Of a stretch of 64,000 nt of DNA, positions 27,807 through 39,600 are shown piece after piece (the stretch's first letter is position 1; every line of letters begins with the position of its first letter). The stretch is taken from positions 68,262,242 through 68,326,241 of the forward strand of contig OZ038381.1 in NCBI GenBank assembly GCA_964036045.1, written 5' to 3'. The notes under the pieces were generated by a model. It did no database searches and was not told the DNA's origin. It saw only the letters and a program-made list of their open reading frames with translations. This DNA comes from Eutreptiella sp. 'Long Island Sound 2002' (taxonomy: Eukaryota > Euglenozoa > Euglenophyceae > Eutreptiales > Eutreptiaceae). Both the position numbers and the translations under genes were made by a program.

Positions 27807-30800
27807 TCATTGCCACCACCGCTTCCGCGTCCACAAGAGGGGCAAGACCCGGCCCGTCCACCATCTTCGCATCTGGCCAGCGGCATCACCCCCGACACCA
27901 GTAGCCTCCCTACAAAATTCCTCGGTGATGCAAGAGCCACAGAACTCGTGAGTCACCGTCCAACGCAACCCACCACAGCAGCAGGGGCAGTGCTGCAGTC
28001 GGGTCATTTGGCATAGCACCGCATCCACCTGGACACCCCGCAAGTCGCGCTGAATCGCCTTCCATGCACCTGACGAGAGTTGCCCTGAGTGGCGTAACGC
28101 CCATCTCGCTTTGGGCCACCCTCTACCGGCGTGTTCTCGGCTTGACCCACATAGTGGGATAGAGGCACACTGATGTACCCATAGCGGCGCCGTTTCTCCG
28201 CATCCGTTGCACTTTAGCGAGAGCACCGGCCGTGATGGGACACGGCCGCCTTCACAGCACTGAGACCACAGGTCTTGCCATAGATCATTGCAGGCGTCAT
28301 GGTGGCGGAGAAGCGCACCCGCCAGTGCACGAGCAGTGGCGCTGCGGAGCAAGCTTTGCTTCGCCTTGTCACACGTGCACGCCGCGACGAGGACTGGCTG
28401 TCCGTCCAACTTCCTCGAGAGGAACTCACGTAGCCGGGGCCACCGCACTACCCGAAGACTCGGTTTGCCCCGCGCCAGGAGCGTCCAACCATAGTCCTGC
28501 ACGATCTCCCCGATGACGTCCATCTTGGCTGGACCAGGGCTCCGGGCCGACGCGATCACCAATCGTTGTCCTCCGGACTGAGCCTCGACCACCGGCCCTA
28601 GGTCCAAGGCATCTAACGTGTGACGGGCGTGTGTAGCCACATTGTCATCCCCTTCCGGCAGTGATAACATCACCTCCGTGATGCGTCCCGGCGCGTCGTC
28701 CCCTGGATCCGCGCAAGCTACTTGGACCCTACCAGAACCGCTATGGACCTTTGCCCCTCCGCCACCGGGATGATCCTCTGTAGCCGCCGGTCATACAGCC
28801 AGAGCACCCCCACGTCCAACACGGTGGCCACCGCCAAAATTGGCAGGGAGCACAACGGTTGCTGAAGGATCGGGAGCACTTCACGGGGCCAGCCCATGAT
28901 GTCCCCGACAGCTGGATGGCTTGCAAACACCTGAAACTAGGGTTCGCCATGACCATCTGGGTCGCGCACCATGGTACCACAGATGGCGGCCCAGGACTGC
29001 GCGGACACCGTACGGGACCGCCCCCGGAATGCGGGGAAGTCTTGGGCTACCCAGGGTTTCGATCCACCGGCTAAAGGCCTTCGCCGCCGCCGCCATCCAC
29101 TGGGGAAACGTGGACATGGCCTCATCCTGTGTGATGTACGACCTGGACACCAACAACGCATGCAGCGGCGCCCTCTGAAAGGCCGCCTGTAGGCTGCCGG
29201 AGAGGCCATCGAAAGGGTTCCACGGCGGCAACTGCCTAACCCTTCCAGCCGGCGGATAGAAGGGGGTATCACCTCGCAGAAATGCATACACGGCTTTCCT
29301 CCAATCGCTCATCGGCGGTTGCATGATGTGAGTGAGCGGATGACTCCTCCGGGTGTATCCATCTTCCCCAATCTGGATCATGTCCTCCAAGAACAGCTTG
29401 GCCTTCGCAGAGCCCCGGGACGACGCAGTTCTCACCGCCGCGAAGAGCCGCTTGAGTTCCCTTGGGACTACTCCTGTCATCAGGGACTCCGTCCACCTGC
29501 ATCCGTGCTCTTTCCAGGAAATGAACTCCATGGCTTTGTCCGTGAGTGGTAGATCCGCAGTGAACTCCTCAACCTTCCCACACAGGAGTCGCGCCACCGC
29601 TTTGTCCCGTTCACACAGTATGCCCATGTGGCCCGTGTCCTCTTCTAGCCCTCCATAGAAGATGCATGGATGTGCCGGAATCCCCGTACGGGTGAGTTTT
29701 TGCCGCCACCGTCACATGACGTGCATGGTGGGAAGGCAGCCGTCCCATGCCCGCAGCAGGTCCCTGTGTGTAGGGCCGTGATGTACCACACCCACAGGCA
29801 CCGCCTCACAAGCACCGGCCAATGGCGTGTGGGCCCTGGTGCGCGCCGCCAATGAGTGCCACTCCACCTCCCCGACCTGCCGGAGGGCCTGCATGGAGGG
29901 CACACGTGGGTCTAGAACCCCATCTTCCTTACGCACCAGGAGGGTTGCATGTTCCCCGGGCAACAGGAGGTGCACGGGCGGGGCCTTCGCGTGGGCCGCA
30001 GCGAAGTCCGGTTCTTCCAGCGGGACTACTGCCAGGTGCGAGCTCTGCTGTACCACCCAGTGGTGGGGCCCTCCAACCCTGCGTGGCAGTTGGCGCAGCC
30101 CCTCCACGATCCAGTTCAACGCGTGTTGGTTGACTAGATGGGAGGTCGGTCCTTTGCTGCCGCGGATAGGGCTTCCTACGCCTTGCGCAGGTGCGCCCCT
30201 ATCATGGAGGCATCCACAACATGAACCATGTGGCTGAACGGAGGTGTGTGGAGCAAGTACGCTGCCGCCCCGATGATCTCTACCTCGGGGACCGTACCGC
30301 GGATGGCACTCGTCCCCCTGGGGCTGCCTCGACTCGCCACTGCCACGTTGGTGACCCCGTTTTCCTGGGGAGAGGCATCATACGACGTAACCTTCGCCGC
30401 CGCTGGCACCTAGCAGTACCTGTGGGGATCAAACCACGCCACGTTCGAATGGGGACTCATAACGAGTCTCCCGAGCAACGCCGCATTGAAAACCGTCAGC
30501 TTTGGTGAGAGAACAGCTTTCGGCCGATACACTCCATGTGGCCGCCAGTGTACGTCACATCCGCAAATGGACTTGGTGGTGTCGAAGGCCGTGGTATACT
30601 CCGCTCCCCACACGGCCGTGGAGCGGAGCGGCTGGTACACCACCACCGTTCCCTGCTCCACCGCCCCACCTTCGCGCAGCGAGGTGATAGCGACGTGCGG
30701 ATCATGCGGTACTTTCTCCAGCCTGACCACCTCTGGGACCGGGCTTTCATCAGCATCCGGGGCAGGGCCTGACGGCAGTAGTAGGACTATGGCCCACTCC

Positions 30801-30928
30801 TCTCGCCCCCACACCGCCTTGCATGCCCTGTCAAACGCCTCCACCACGTCGCGCAACAGCTCCTCCTGGCGGTCTAAGCGGCTGAGGCGGAGGGCCCCGA
30901 CACGGGCGATTGTCCCAAGGACCAGCAA
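27807..30928 (-). pseudogene. Degenerate element gene E3, with a Cys-rich C-terminal region
   Basis: The 5' frame (30928 down to 30412) begins LGTIARVGALRLSRLDRQEE and continues through CKAVWGREEWAIVLLLPSGP and VVVYQPLRSTAVWGAEYTTA to HRYC. TAG codons at about 30410, 30178 and 30136 interrupt it, then a frame change leads to NWIVEGLRQLPRRVGGPHHW (30119-29712). An in-frame TGA separates this from ERDKAVARLLCGKVEEFTAD and MSDWRKAVYAFLRGDTPFY (29627-28881). A short frame (28930-28718) ends in another TAG. The last frame (about 28700-27807) contains MLSLPEGDDNVATHARHTLD and two Cys clusters, CNGC...CASIPLC and CPCCCGG...CGSC...C, likely zinc-binding. The first 30 residues are close to E2, but the central and C-terminal parts differ; no Ulp1 motif was found here. 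Function is unknown. Confidence 0.5.
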
Positions 30929-31229
30929 CAGGACCTAAGGTACTCCCGGTGGCACTGGGGGTGAGGGTGGGCGAAGCGGCACGCGTCAACCCTCATGCAC
31001 CGCCCTTTGGCCGAGTGCCGGCAGGTTTCCGCCTCGCCCGCTTTGGGCCGCGCTCTGCCCGCCACTCATGTCGACCCCAGCCTTACTTTGGGCGCCCCCC
31101 GCTCGCCCGTTCGCCCATCTCGACTCCGTCATCCTCTTCACCTCCGAGGCCCCCTGCCCGTTGCGGGCCTACTTCGCCCCATTCCTCCCCCTCCAGACCA
31201 GCAGCGGCTTGGGGCGGGTCGTTGGCCGC
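30890..31229 (-). pseudogene. CCCH zinc-finger sequence, copy 3
   Basis: The reverse strand reads ARPKAGEAETCRHSAKGRC, CMRVDAC, CRFAHPHPQCHREYL, identical in the finger to copy 1. As in copy 2 a 4-bp difference separates the ATG at about 31073 from the finger frame. The finger frame ends 20 codons past the His and overlaps the first codons of the E3 frame. The (ACAT)n tract flanks it on the upstream side. Confidence 0.6.
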
Positions 31230-31282
31230 TGCACATACATACATACATACATACATACATACATACATACATACATACATAG
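31230..31282 (-). repeat. (ACAT)n microsatellite, copy C
   Basis: About 12 perfect ACAT units followed by AGTCATAGTCATAGTCATAA, between CCCH copy 3 and module S copy C. Confidence 0.95.
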
Positions 31283-31640
31283 TCATAGTCATAGTCATAA
31301 CCACTTATCATGCCGTCTACTGGAGTTACCGGGCATCTCGCACCGACAAGTAGTTTTTGCCTTGCTCGATCCCGTGGGTCCCAGGGCTGCTTGAGGTGGC
31401 CCACAGCATGACAGAGGACCCAGAGGACCGGGGGTACCGGCCAACCAGGCTTTGGGGGCAGTGGCAACTGAAGAGCATTAGCATTAGCAACGGCGACGGG
31501 GGCTGGTCCGTTTGGTCTCCGGGGGTAAGGGGCAAGGCATGGCAGAGCAGCAGCATTGCAACAAGCAAGCACAATGCCTAGGGGGGCAGCACTGCAGCAA
31601 CCAAGAAACAAAGCAGCAAGCATGGGCACAAGACGAGATT
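31283..31640 (-). repeat. Repeat module S, copy C (short)
   Basis: Matches the first 350 bp of copies A and B (ACCACTTATCATGCCGTC, GGAGTTACCGGGCATCTCGC, AAGAAACAAAGCAGCA). Similarity ends about 31625, shortly before LHC sequence starts. Confidence 0.75.
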
Positions 31641-31663
31641 GAAGATGGTGATGCAACCCACGT

Positions 31664-32575
31664 GCTGGCCCGTATGCCTTGGGGCCTGCTGCAGGCCCAG
31701 CGCTGTCCCAACTAGAGTCACCAGGGTACTCACCGGTCAAGTAATCAAAAACATAGCTGTCGGCAGTGTTGGGGCCCAACCACTTCTTGCGGTCAAGACC
31801 ATACCAGCCAGACAAATCCACCTTGGGGTGGCCTCCTGCTTCTTCCCAGCAGCTGTGAACATGGCAACTCATGGCGGGGACTGCATGGCAATCTCAAGGG
31901 TCAACATGTTCAACGCAAATAAATCAGCAATGTGGGAGGCCCAGTTCTCAACAGGGCCCTGCCCGGTGACGGCAGCCTGCACATAGTAGCCGAACTCGGA
32001 GAGCATCGCCCAACGGCCGCTCCTGATCTCCTTCACCTTCAGCTCGGCAGCCACATGAGGGTCGTCGGCCAAACCCAGAGGGTTAAATCACTTGCTACTA
32101 GGGTACACCAGATCAGGGTCACGTCCACCAAATGGACCACTGATCGCACGGTAAGCCTCGATGGCACCCATCAGGACAAGCTGGTAGGCCAACAAGGCAA
32201 GGATGGACTGGGCGCGCACTAACGCGGGGGCACCAATGTAGTTCAAGCCATAAGACTCGAAGATTACGGCAGCAGCAGTGAACCACACACCTTTGCGGGC
32301 ACCATTGTGGATAGAGGTGTACTTCTGCAGCAGCTCGCAGGTTAGGCAACAGAGAGTACCCAACATAGCCCAGCGATCGTGGAGCACCTCAGCCTTGCGG
32401 AGGCGCTCGATGGCATTGGGGTGTGCTGCAGGCCCAGCGCTGTCCCAACCGTAGTCACCAGGGTACTCACCGGTCAAGTAGTCTGGGACGCTGCTGCCTG
32501 CAGCGTTAGGGCCCAACCACTTCTTGCAGTCAGGGCCATACTAGCCAGACAAATCCACCTTGGGGCGGCAGCCGT
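31664..32575 (-). pseudogene. LHCII-type chlorophyll a/b-binding polyprotein, minus strand (decayed)
   Basis: Reading down from 32575: KVDLSG, a TAG where the next unit has Trp, [91 protein letters not shown] and DPDLVYPSSK. A TGA follows, then [20 protein letters not shown] and [20 protein letters not shown]. The second unit starts after a linker ([12 protein letters not shown]...HPKVDLSGWYGLDRKKWLG) and is cut off after TGEYPGDSSWDSAGPAAGPK at about 31664, where module S begins nearby. The first-helix ExxHxR is intact here (EVLHDR); the third-helix Asn is Ser. The sequence differs clearly from the plus-strand LHC copies, so it is a separate antenna locus. Linker and tandem units again indicate a polyprotein. 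Confidence 0.85.
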
Positions 32576-32894
32576 CTACTTCAGCTATGTGTATAAAGTC
32601 TGAAGTCTGAAGTCTGATTTGGCATCTCGTGTCAAGGACATAAAACAGAACAGTTCTCAGCAAAAGTCTGATAAAATTGTGGTACCCACCCCCTCCCTTC
32701 CTTCCTTCCTGTCAGAAAGGGACAAGAAAACGTCTGGCACTCCCCCTCCCCCAACACAGCCACCGACCACAAAAAAAACCATCATGAAAATTGAAAGTTG
32801 GGAAGAATGGGAGTCCATGCAACACAGGGGAACACCCCCCCCCCAAAAGAAAAAAAAAGGGTGGAAAATGGGGCATTGGGGAAAATGGGAGGCT
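32576..32894. other. No recognisable gene
   Basis: AT- and purine-rich flank with GTCTGAAGTCTGAAGTCTGA (about 32598-32617), CCTTCC repeats and homopolymers. No coding or RNA gene is seen. Confidence 0.5.
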
Positions 32895-33088
32895 GGGAAA
32901 AATATTCCACTGAGGTGGTGTACCCCCCCCCCCTGTGGATTAATATTCCATTGAGGTGGTGTACCTCCCCCTCTGGATAAATATCCACTGAAGTGGTGTG
33001 CCCCCCCCCCCCCATGTGGATAAATATTCCACTGAGGTGGTGTACACCCCCCCTCTGGATAAATATTCCAGTGAGGTGGTGCACCCCC
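32895..33088 (+). repeat. 40-bp tandem repeat, about five copies
   Basis: Each unit reads TATTCCACTGAGGTGGTGTA, then a C-run of variable length, then TGTGGATAAA or TCTGGATAAA. It abuts the 52-bp array. Confidence 0.9.
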
Positions 33089-33655
33089 TGCTATGCGCCA
33101 ATTCCTATGGGGGTCTGGACCCCTAAAATAATTGACGCGACCCTATGCGTCAATTCCTATGGGGGTGTGGACCCCCAAAATAATTGACGCGACCCTATGC
33201 GTCAATTCCTAGGGGGGTCCAGACCCCCAAAATAATTGACGCGACCCTATGCGCCAATTCCTAGGGGGGTCTAGACCCCCAAAAAAATTGACGCGACCCT
33301 ATGCGTCAATTCCTATGGGGGTCTAGACCTGCAAAATAATTGACGCGACCCTATGCGCCATTTCCTAGGGGGGTCTAGACCCCAAAAATAATTGACGCGA
33401 CCCTATGCGCCAATTCCTATAGGGGTCTAGACCCCCGTAATAATTAACGCGGCCCTATGCGTCAATTCCTATGGGGGTCTAGACCCCCAAAATAATTGAC
33501 GCGACCCTATGCGTCAATTCCTATGGGGGTCTGGACCCCCAAAACAATTGACGCGACCCTACGCGTCAATTCCTATGGGGGTTTGGACCCCCAAAATTAT
33601 TGACGCGACCCTATGCGTCAATTCATAGGGGGGTCTAGACCCCCAAAATAATTGA
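33089..33655 (+). repeat. 52-bp tandem repeat, about 11 copies
   Basis: Spacing measured between GACGCGACC words is 52 bp (33134, 33186, 33238, 33290, 33342). Each unit contains the palindrome GGGGGTCTAGACCCCC (or GGTCTGGACC) and an outer inverted pair GCGTCAATT/AATTGACGC, so every unit can form a cruciform. The last unit ends in ACACACACA and leads directly into the 41-bp satellite. Confidence 0.95.
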
Positions 33656-36600
33656 CACACACACAGGGGTCAAATAATTCACGGAGGGGTCAAATAATTC
33701 ACGGAGGGGGGTAGATAATTCACGGAGGGGTCAAATAATTCAAGGAGGGGGGTAAATAATTCACGGAGGGCTGAAATAATTCACGGAGGGGGGTAAATAA
33801 TTCACGGAGGAGTCAAATACTTCACGGAGGGGGGTAAATAATTCAGAGAGGGGTGAAATAATTCACGGAGGGGGGTAAATAATTCACGGAGGGGTGAAAT
33901 AATTCACGGAGGGGTCAAATAATTCACGGAGGGGGGTAAACAATTCACGGAGGGGTCAAATAATTCACGGAGGGGGGTAAACAATTCACGGAGGGGTGAA
34001 ATAATTCGGGGAGGGGGGTAAATAATTCACGGACGGCTGAAATAATTCACGGAGGGGGGTAAATAATTCACAGAGGGGTCAAATAATTGACGGAGGGGGG
34101 TAAATAATTCAGAGAGGGGTGAAATAATTCACGGAGGGGGGTAAATAATTTAGAGAGGGGTGAAATAATTCATGGAGGGGGGTAAATAATTCATAGAGGG
34201 GTGAAATAATTCACGGAGGGGGGTGAACAATTCACAAAGGGGTCAAATAATTCACGGAGGGGGGTAAACAATTCACGGAGGGGTGAAATAATTCACGGAG
34301 GGGGGTAAATAATTCACGGAGGGGTCAAATGATTCACGGAGGGGGGTAAACAATTCCCGGAGGGGTGAAATAATTCACGGAGGGGGGTAAATAATACACG
34401 GAGGGGTCAAAGAATTCACGGAGGGGGGTAAATAATTTAGAGAGGGGTGAAATAATTCATGGAGGGGGGTAAATAATTCATAGAGGGGTCAAATAACTCA
34501 CGGAGGGGGGTAAATAATTCACGGAGGGGTGAAATAATTCACCGAGGGGGGTGAACAATTTACAGAGGGGTGAAATAATTCACGGAGGGGGGTAAATAAT
34601 TCACAGAGGGGTCAAATAATTCACGGAGGGGGGTAAATAATTCACGGAGGGGTGAAATAATTCACGGAGGGGGGTAAATAATTCACGGAGGGGTCAGATA
34701 ATTCACGGAGGGGGGTAAGCAATTCACGGAGGGGTCAAATAATTCACGGAGGGGGGTGAACAATTCACAGAGGGGTCAAATAATTGACGGGGGGGTAAAT
34801 ACTTCACGGAGGGGTGAAATAATTCACGGAGGGGGGTAAACAATTCACGGAGGGGTCAAATAATTCACGGAGGGGGGTAAACAATTCACGGAGGGGTGAA
34901 ATAATTCACGGAGGGGGGTAAACAATTCACAGAGGGGTCAAATAATTCACGGAGGGGGGTAAATTATTCCCGGAGGGGTGAAATAATTCACGGAGGGGGG
35001 TAAACAGTTCACAGAGGGGTGAAATAATTCACGGAGGGGGGTAAATAATTCACGGAGGGGTCAAATGATTAACGGAGGGGGGTAAATAATTCAGAAAGGG
35101 GTGAAATAATTCACTGAGGGGGGTAAATAATTCACGGAGGGCTGGAATAATTCACGGAGGGGGGTAAAATATTCACAGAGGGGTCAAATAACTCACGGAG
35201 GGGGTTAAATAATTCACGGAGGGGTGAAACAATTCACGGAGGGGGGTAAACAATTCACAGAGGAGTCAAATAATTCACGGGGGGGGGTAAATAATTCACG
35301 GAGGGGTGAAAGAATTCACGGAGGGGGGTAAATAATTCACGGAGAGGTGAAATAACTCACGGAGGGGGGTAAATAGTTCACGGAGGGGTCAAATAATTCA
35401 CGGAGGGGGCCAAATAATCCAGAGAGGGGTGAAATAATTCACGTAGGGGGGTAAATAATTCACGGAGGGGTCAAATAATTCACGGAGGGGGGTAAATAAT
35501 TCACGGAGGGGTGAAATAATTCACGGAGGGGGGTAAATAATTCACCGAGGGGTCAAATAATTCACGGAGGGGGGTAAGCAATTCACGGAGGGGTCAAATA
35601 ATTCACGGAGGGGGGTAAACAATTCACAGAGGGGTCAAATAATTCACGGGGGGGGTAAATAATTCACGGAGGGGTGAAATAATTCACGAAGGGGGGTAAA
35701 CAATTCACAGAGGGGTCAAATAATTCACGGAGGGGGGTAAATGATTCCCGGAGGGGTGATATAATTCACGGAGGGGGGTAAATAATTCACAGAGGGGTGA
35801 AATAATTCACGGAGGGGGGTAAATAATTCACTGAGGGGTGAAATAATTCACGGAGGGGGGTAAATAATTCAGAAAGGGGTGAAATAATTCACGGAGGGGG
35901 GTAAATGATTCACGGAGGGGTGGAATAATTCACGGAGGGGGGTAAAATATTCACAGAGGGGTCAAATAACTCACGGAGGGGGGTAAATAATTCACGGAGG
36001 GGTGAAACAATTCACGGAGGGGGGTAAACAATTCACAGAGGAGTCAAATAATTCACGGAGGGGGGTAAATAATTCACGGAGGGGTGAAATAATTCACGGA
36101 GGGGGGTAAATAATTCACGGAGAGGTGAAATAACTCACGGAGGGGGGTAAATAGTTCACGGAGGGGTCAAATAATTCACGGAGGGGGCCAAATAATTCAA
36201 AGAGGGGTGAAATAATTCACGCAGGGGGGTAAATAATTCACGGAAGGGTCAAATAATTCACGGAGGGGGGTAAATAATTCACGGAGGGGTCAAATAACTC
36301 ACGGAGGGGGGTAAATAATTCACGGAGGGGTGAAATAATTCACGGAGGGGGGTAAACAATTCACAAAGGAGTCAAATAATTCACGGAGGGGTGAAATAAT
36401 TCACGGAGGGGGGTAAATAATTCACGGAGAGGTGAAATAATTCACGGAGGGGGGTAAATAGTTCACGGAGGGGTCAAATAATTCACGGAGGGGGGTAAAT
36501 AATTCAGAGAGGGGTGAAATAATTCACGGAGGGGGGTAAATAATTCACAAAGGTGTCAAATAATTCACGGGAGGGGGTAAATAATTCACGGAGGGGTCAA

Positions 36601-39600
36601 ATAATTCACGGAGGGGGCTAAACAATTCACAGAGGGGTTAAATACTTCACGGAGGGGGGTAAACAATTCACAGAGGGGTGAAATAATTCACGGACGGGGG
36701 TAAACAATTCACGGAGGGGTCAAATAATTCACGGAGGGGGGTAAATAATTCACGGAGGGGTCAAATAATTCACGGAGGGGGGTAAATAATTCACAGAGGG
36801 GTCAAATAACTCACGGAGGGGGGTAAATAATTCACGGAGGGGGGCAAATAATTCACGGAGGGGTGAAATAATTCACGGAGGGGGGTAAACAATTCACGGA
36901 GGGGTCAAATAATTCACGGAGGGGGGTAAACAATTCACAGAGGGGTCAAATAATTCACGGAGGGGGGTAAATAATTCACGGAGGGGTGAAATAATTCACG
37001 GAGGGGGGTAAACAATTCATGGAGGGGTGAAATAATTCACGGAGGGGGGTAAAGAATTCACGGAGGGGGGTAAATAATTCACGGAGGGGTCAAATAATTC
37101 ACGGAGGGGGGTAAACAATTCACGGAGGGGTCAAATAATTCACGGAGGGGGGTAAACAATTCACGGAGGGGTCAAATAATTCACGGAGGGGGGTAAACAA
37201 TTCACACAGGGGTCAAATAATTCACGGAGGGGGGTAAATAATTCACGGAGGGCTGAAATAATTCACGGAGGGGGATAAGTAATTCACGGAGGGGTCAAAT
37301 AATTCACGGAGGGGGGTAAATAATTCAGAGAGGGGTGAAATAATTCACAGAGGGGGGTAAATAATTCACAGAGGGGTGAAATAATTCACGGGGGGGGGTA
37401 AATAATTCACGGAGGGGTGAAATAATTCACGGAGGGGGGTAAACAATTCACGGAGGGGTGAAATAATTCACGGAGTGCGGTAAATAATTCACGGAGGGGT
37501 GAAATAATTCACGGAGGGGGGTAAATAATTCACAGAGGGGTCAAATAATTCACGGAGGGGGGTAAATAATTCACGGAGGGGTCAAATAATTCACGGAGGG
37601 GGGTAAGCAATTCACGGAGGGGTCAAATAATTCACGGAGGGGGGTAAACAATTCACAGAGGGGTCAAATAATTCACGGAGGGGGGTAAATAATTCACGGA
37701 GGGGTGAAATAATTCACGGAGGGGGGTAAACAATTCACGGAGGGGTCAAATAATTCACGGAGGGGGGTAAGCAATTCACGGAGGGGTCAAACAATTCACG
37801 GAGGGGGGTAAACAATTCACGGAGGGGTGAAATAATATACGGAGGGGGGTAAACAATTCACAGAGGGGTCAAATAATTCACGGAGGGGGGTAAATTATTC
37901 CCGGAGGGGTGAAACAATTCACGGAGGGGGGTAAACAGTTCACAGAGGGGTGAAATAATTCACGGAGGGGGGTAAATAATTCACGGAGGGGTGAAAGAAT
38001 TAACGGAGGGGGGTAAATAATTCACGGAGAGGTGAAATAACTCACGGAGGGGGGTAAATAGTTCACGGAGGGGTCAAATAATTCACGGAGGGGGCCAAAT
38101 AATCCAGAGAGGGGTGAAATAATTCACGTAGGGGGGTAAATAATTCACGGAGGGGTCAAATAATTCACGGAGGGGGGTAAATAATTCACGGAGGGGTGAA
38201 ATAATTCACGGAGGGGGGTAAATAATTCACGGAGGGGTCAAATAATTCACGGAGGGGGGTAAGCAATTCACGGAGGGGTCAAATAATTCACGGAGGGGGG
38301 TAACCAATTCACAGAGGGGTCAAATAATTCACGGGGGGGGGTAAGTAATTCACGGAGGGGTGAAATAATTCACGGAGGGGGGTAAACAATTCACAGAGGG
38401 GTGAAATAATTCACGGAGGGGGGTAAATGATTCCCGGAGGGGTGAAATAATTCACGGAGGGGGGTAAATAATTCACAGAGGGGTCAAATAACTCACGGAG
38501 GGGGGTAAATAATTCACGGAGGGGTGAAACAATTCACGGAGGGGGGTAAATAATTCAGAAAGGGGTGAAATAATTCACGGAGGGGGGTAAATGATTCACG
38601 GAGGGGTGAAATAATTCACGGAGGGGGGTAAATAATTCACGGAGAGGTGAAATAACTAACGAAGGGGGTAAATAGTTCACGGAGGGGTCAAATAATTCAC
38701 GGAGGGGGCCAAATAATTCAGAGAGGGGTGAAATAATTCACGCAGGGGGGTAAATAATTCACGGAGGGGTGGAATAAGTCACGGAGGGGGGTAAATAATT
38801 CACAGAGGGGTCAAATAACTCACGGAGGGGGGTAAATAATTCACGGAGGGGTGAAATAATTCACGGAGGGGGGTAAACAATTCACAAAGGAGTCAAATAA
38901 TTCACGGAGGGGGGTAAATAATTCACGGAGGGATGAAATAGTTCACGGAGGGGGGTAAATAATTCACGGAGAGGTGAAATAATTCACGGAGGGGGGTAAA
39001 TAGTTCACGGAGGGGTGAAATAATTCACGGAGGGGGGTAAATAATTCACGGAGGGGTGAAATAATTCACGGAGGGGGGTAAATAATTCACAAAGGTGTCA
39101 AATAATTCACGGAGGGGGGTAAAAAAAAAACGGAGGGGTCAAATAATTCACGGAGGGGGCTAAACAATTCACAGAGGGGTTAAATAATTCACGGAGGGGG
39201 GTAAACAATTCACAGAGGGGTGAAATAATTCACGGACGGGGGTAAACAATTCACAGAGTGGTCAAATAATTCACGGAGGGGGGTAAATAATTCACGGAGG
39301 GGTCAAATAATTCACGGAGGGGGGTAAATAATTCACAGAGGGGTCAAACAACTCACGGAGGGGGGTAAATAATTCACGGAGGGGGGTAAATAATTCACGG
39401 AGGGATGAAATAGTTCACGGAGGGGGGTAAATAATTCACGGAGAGGTGAAATAATTCACGGAGGGGGGTAAATAGTTCACGGAGGGGTCAAATAATTCAC
39501 GGAGGGGGGTAAATAATTCAGAGAGGGGTGAAATAATTCACGGAGGGGGGTAAATAATTCACAAAGGTGTCAAATAATTCGCGGAGGGGGGTAAATAATT

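Noticed and set aside
21137-31640. Tandem LTR retrotransposons, with module S as the LTR
   Set aside because: The order repeat-internal-repeat-internal-repeat is suggestive, but no reverse transcriptase, integrase, primer-binding site or TG...CA ends were found, and the internal parts differ.
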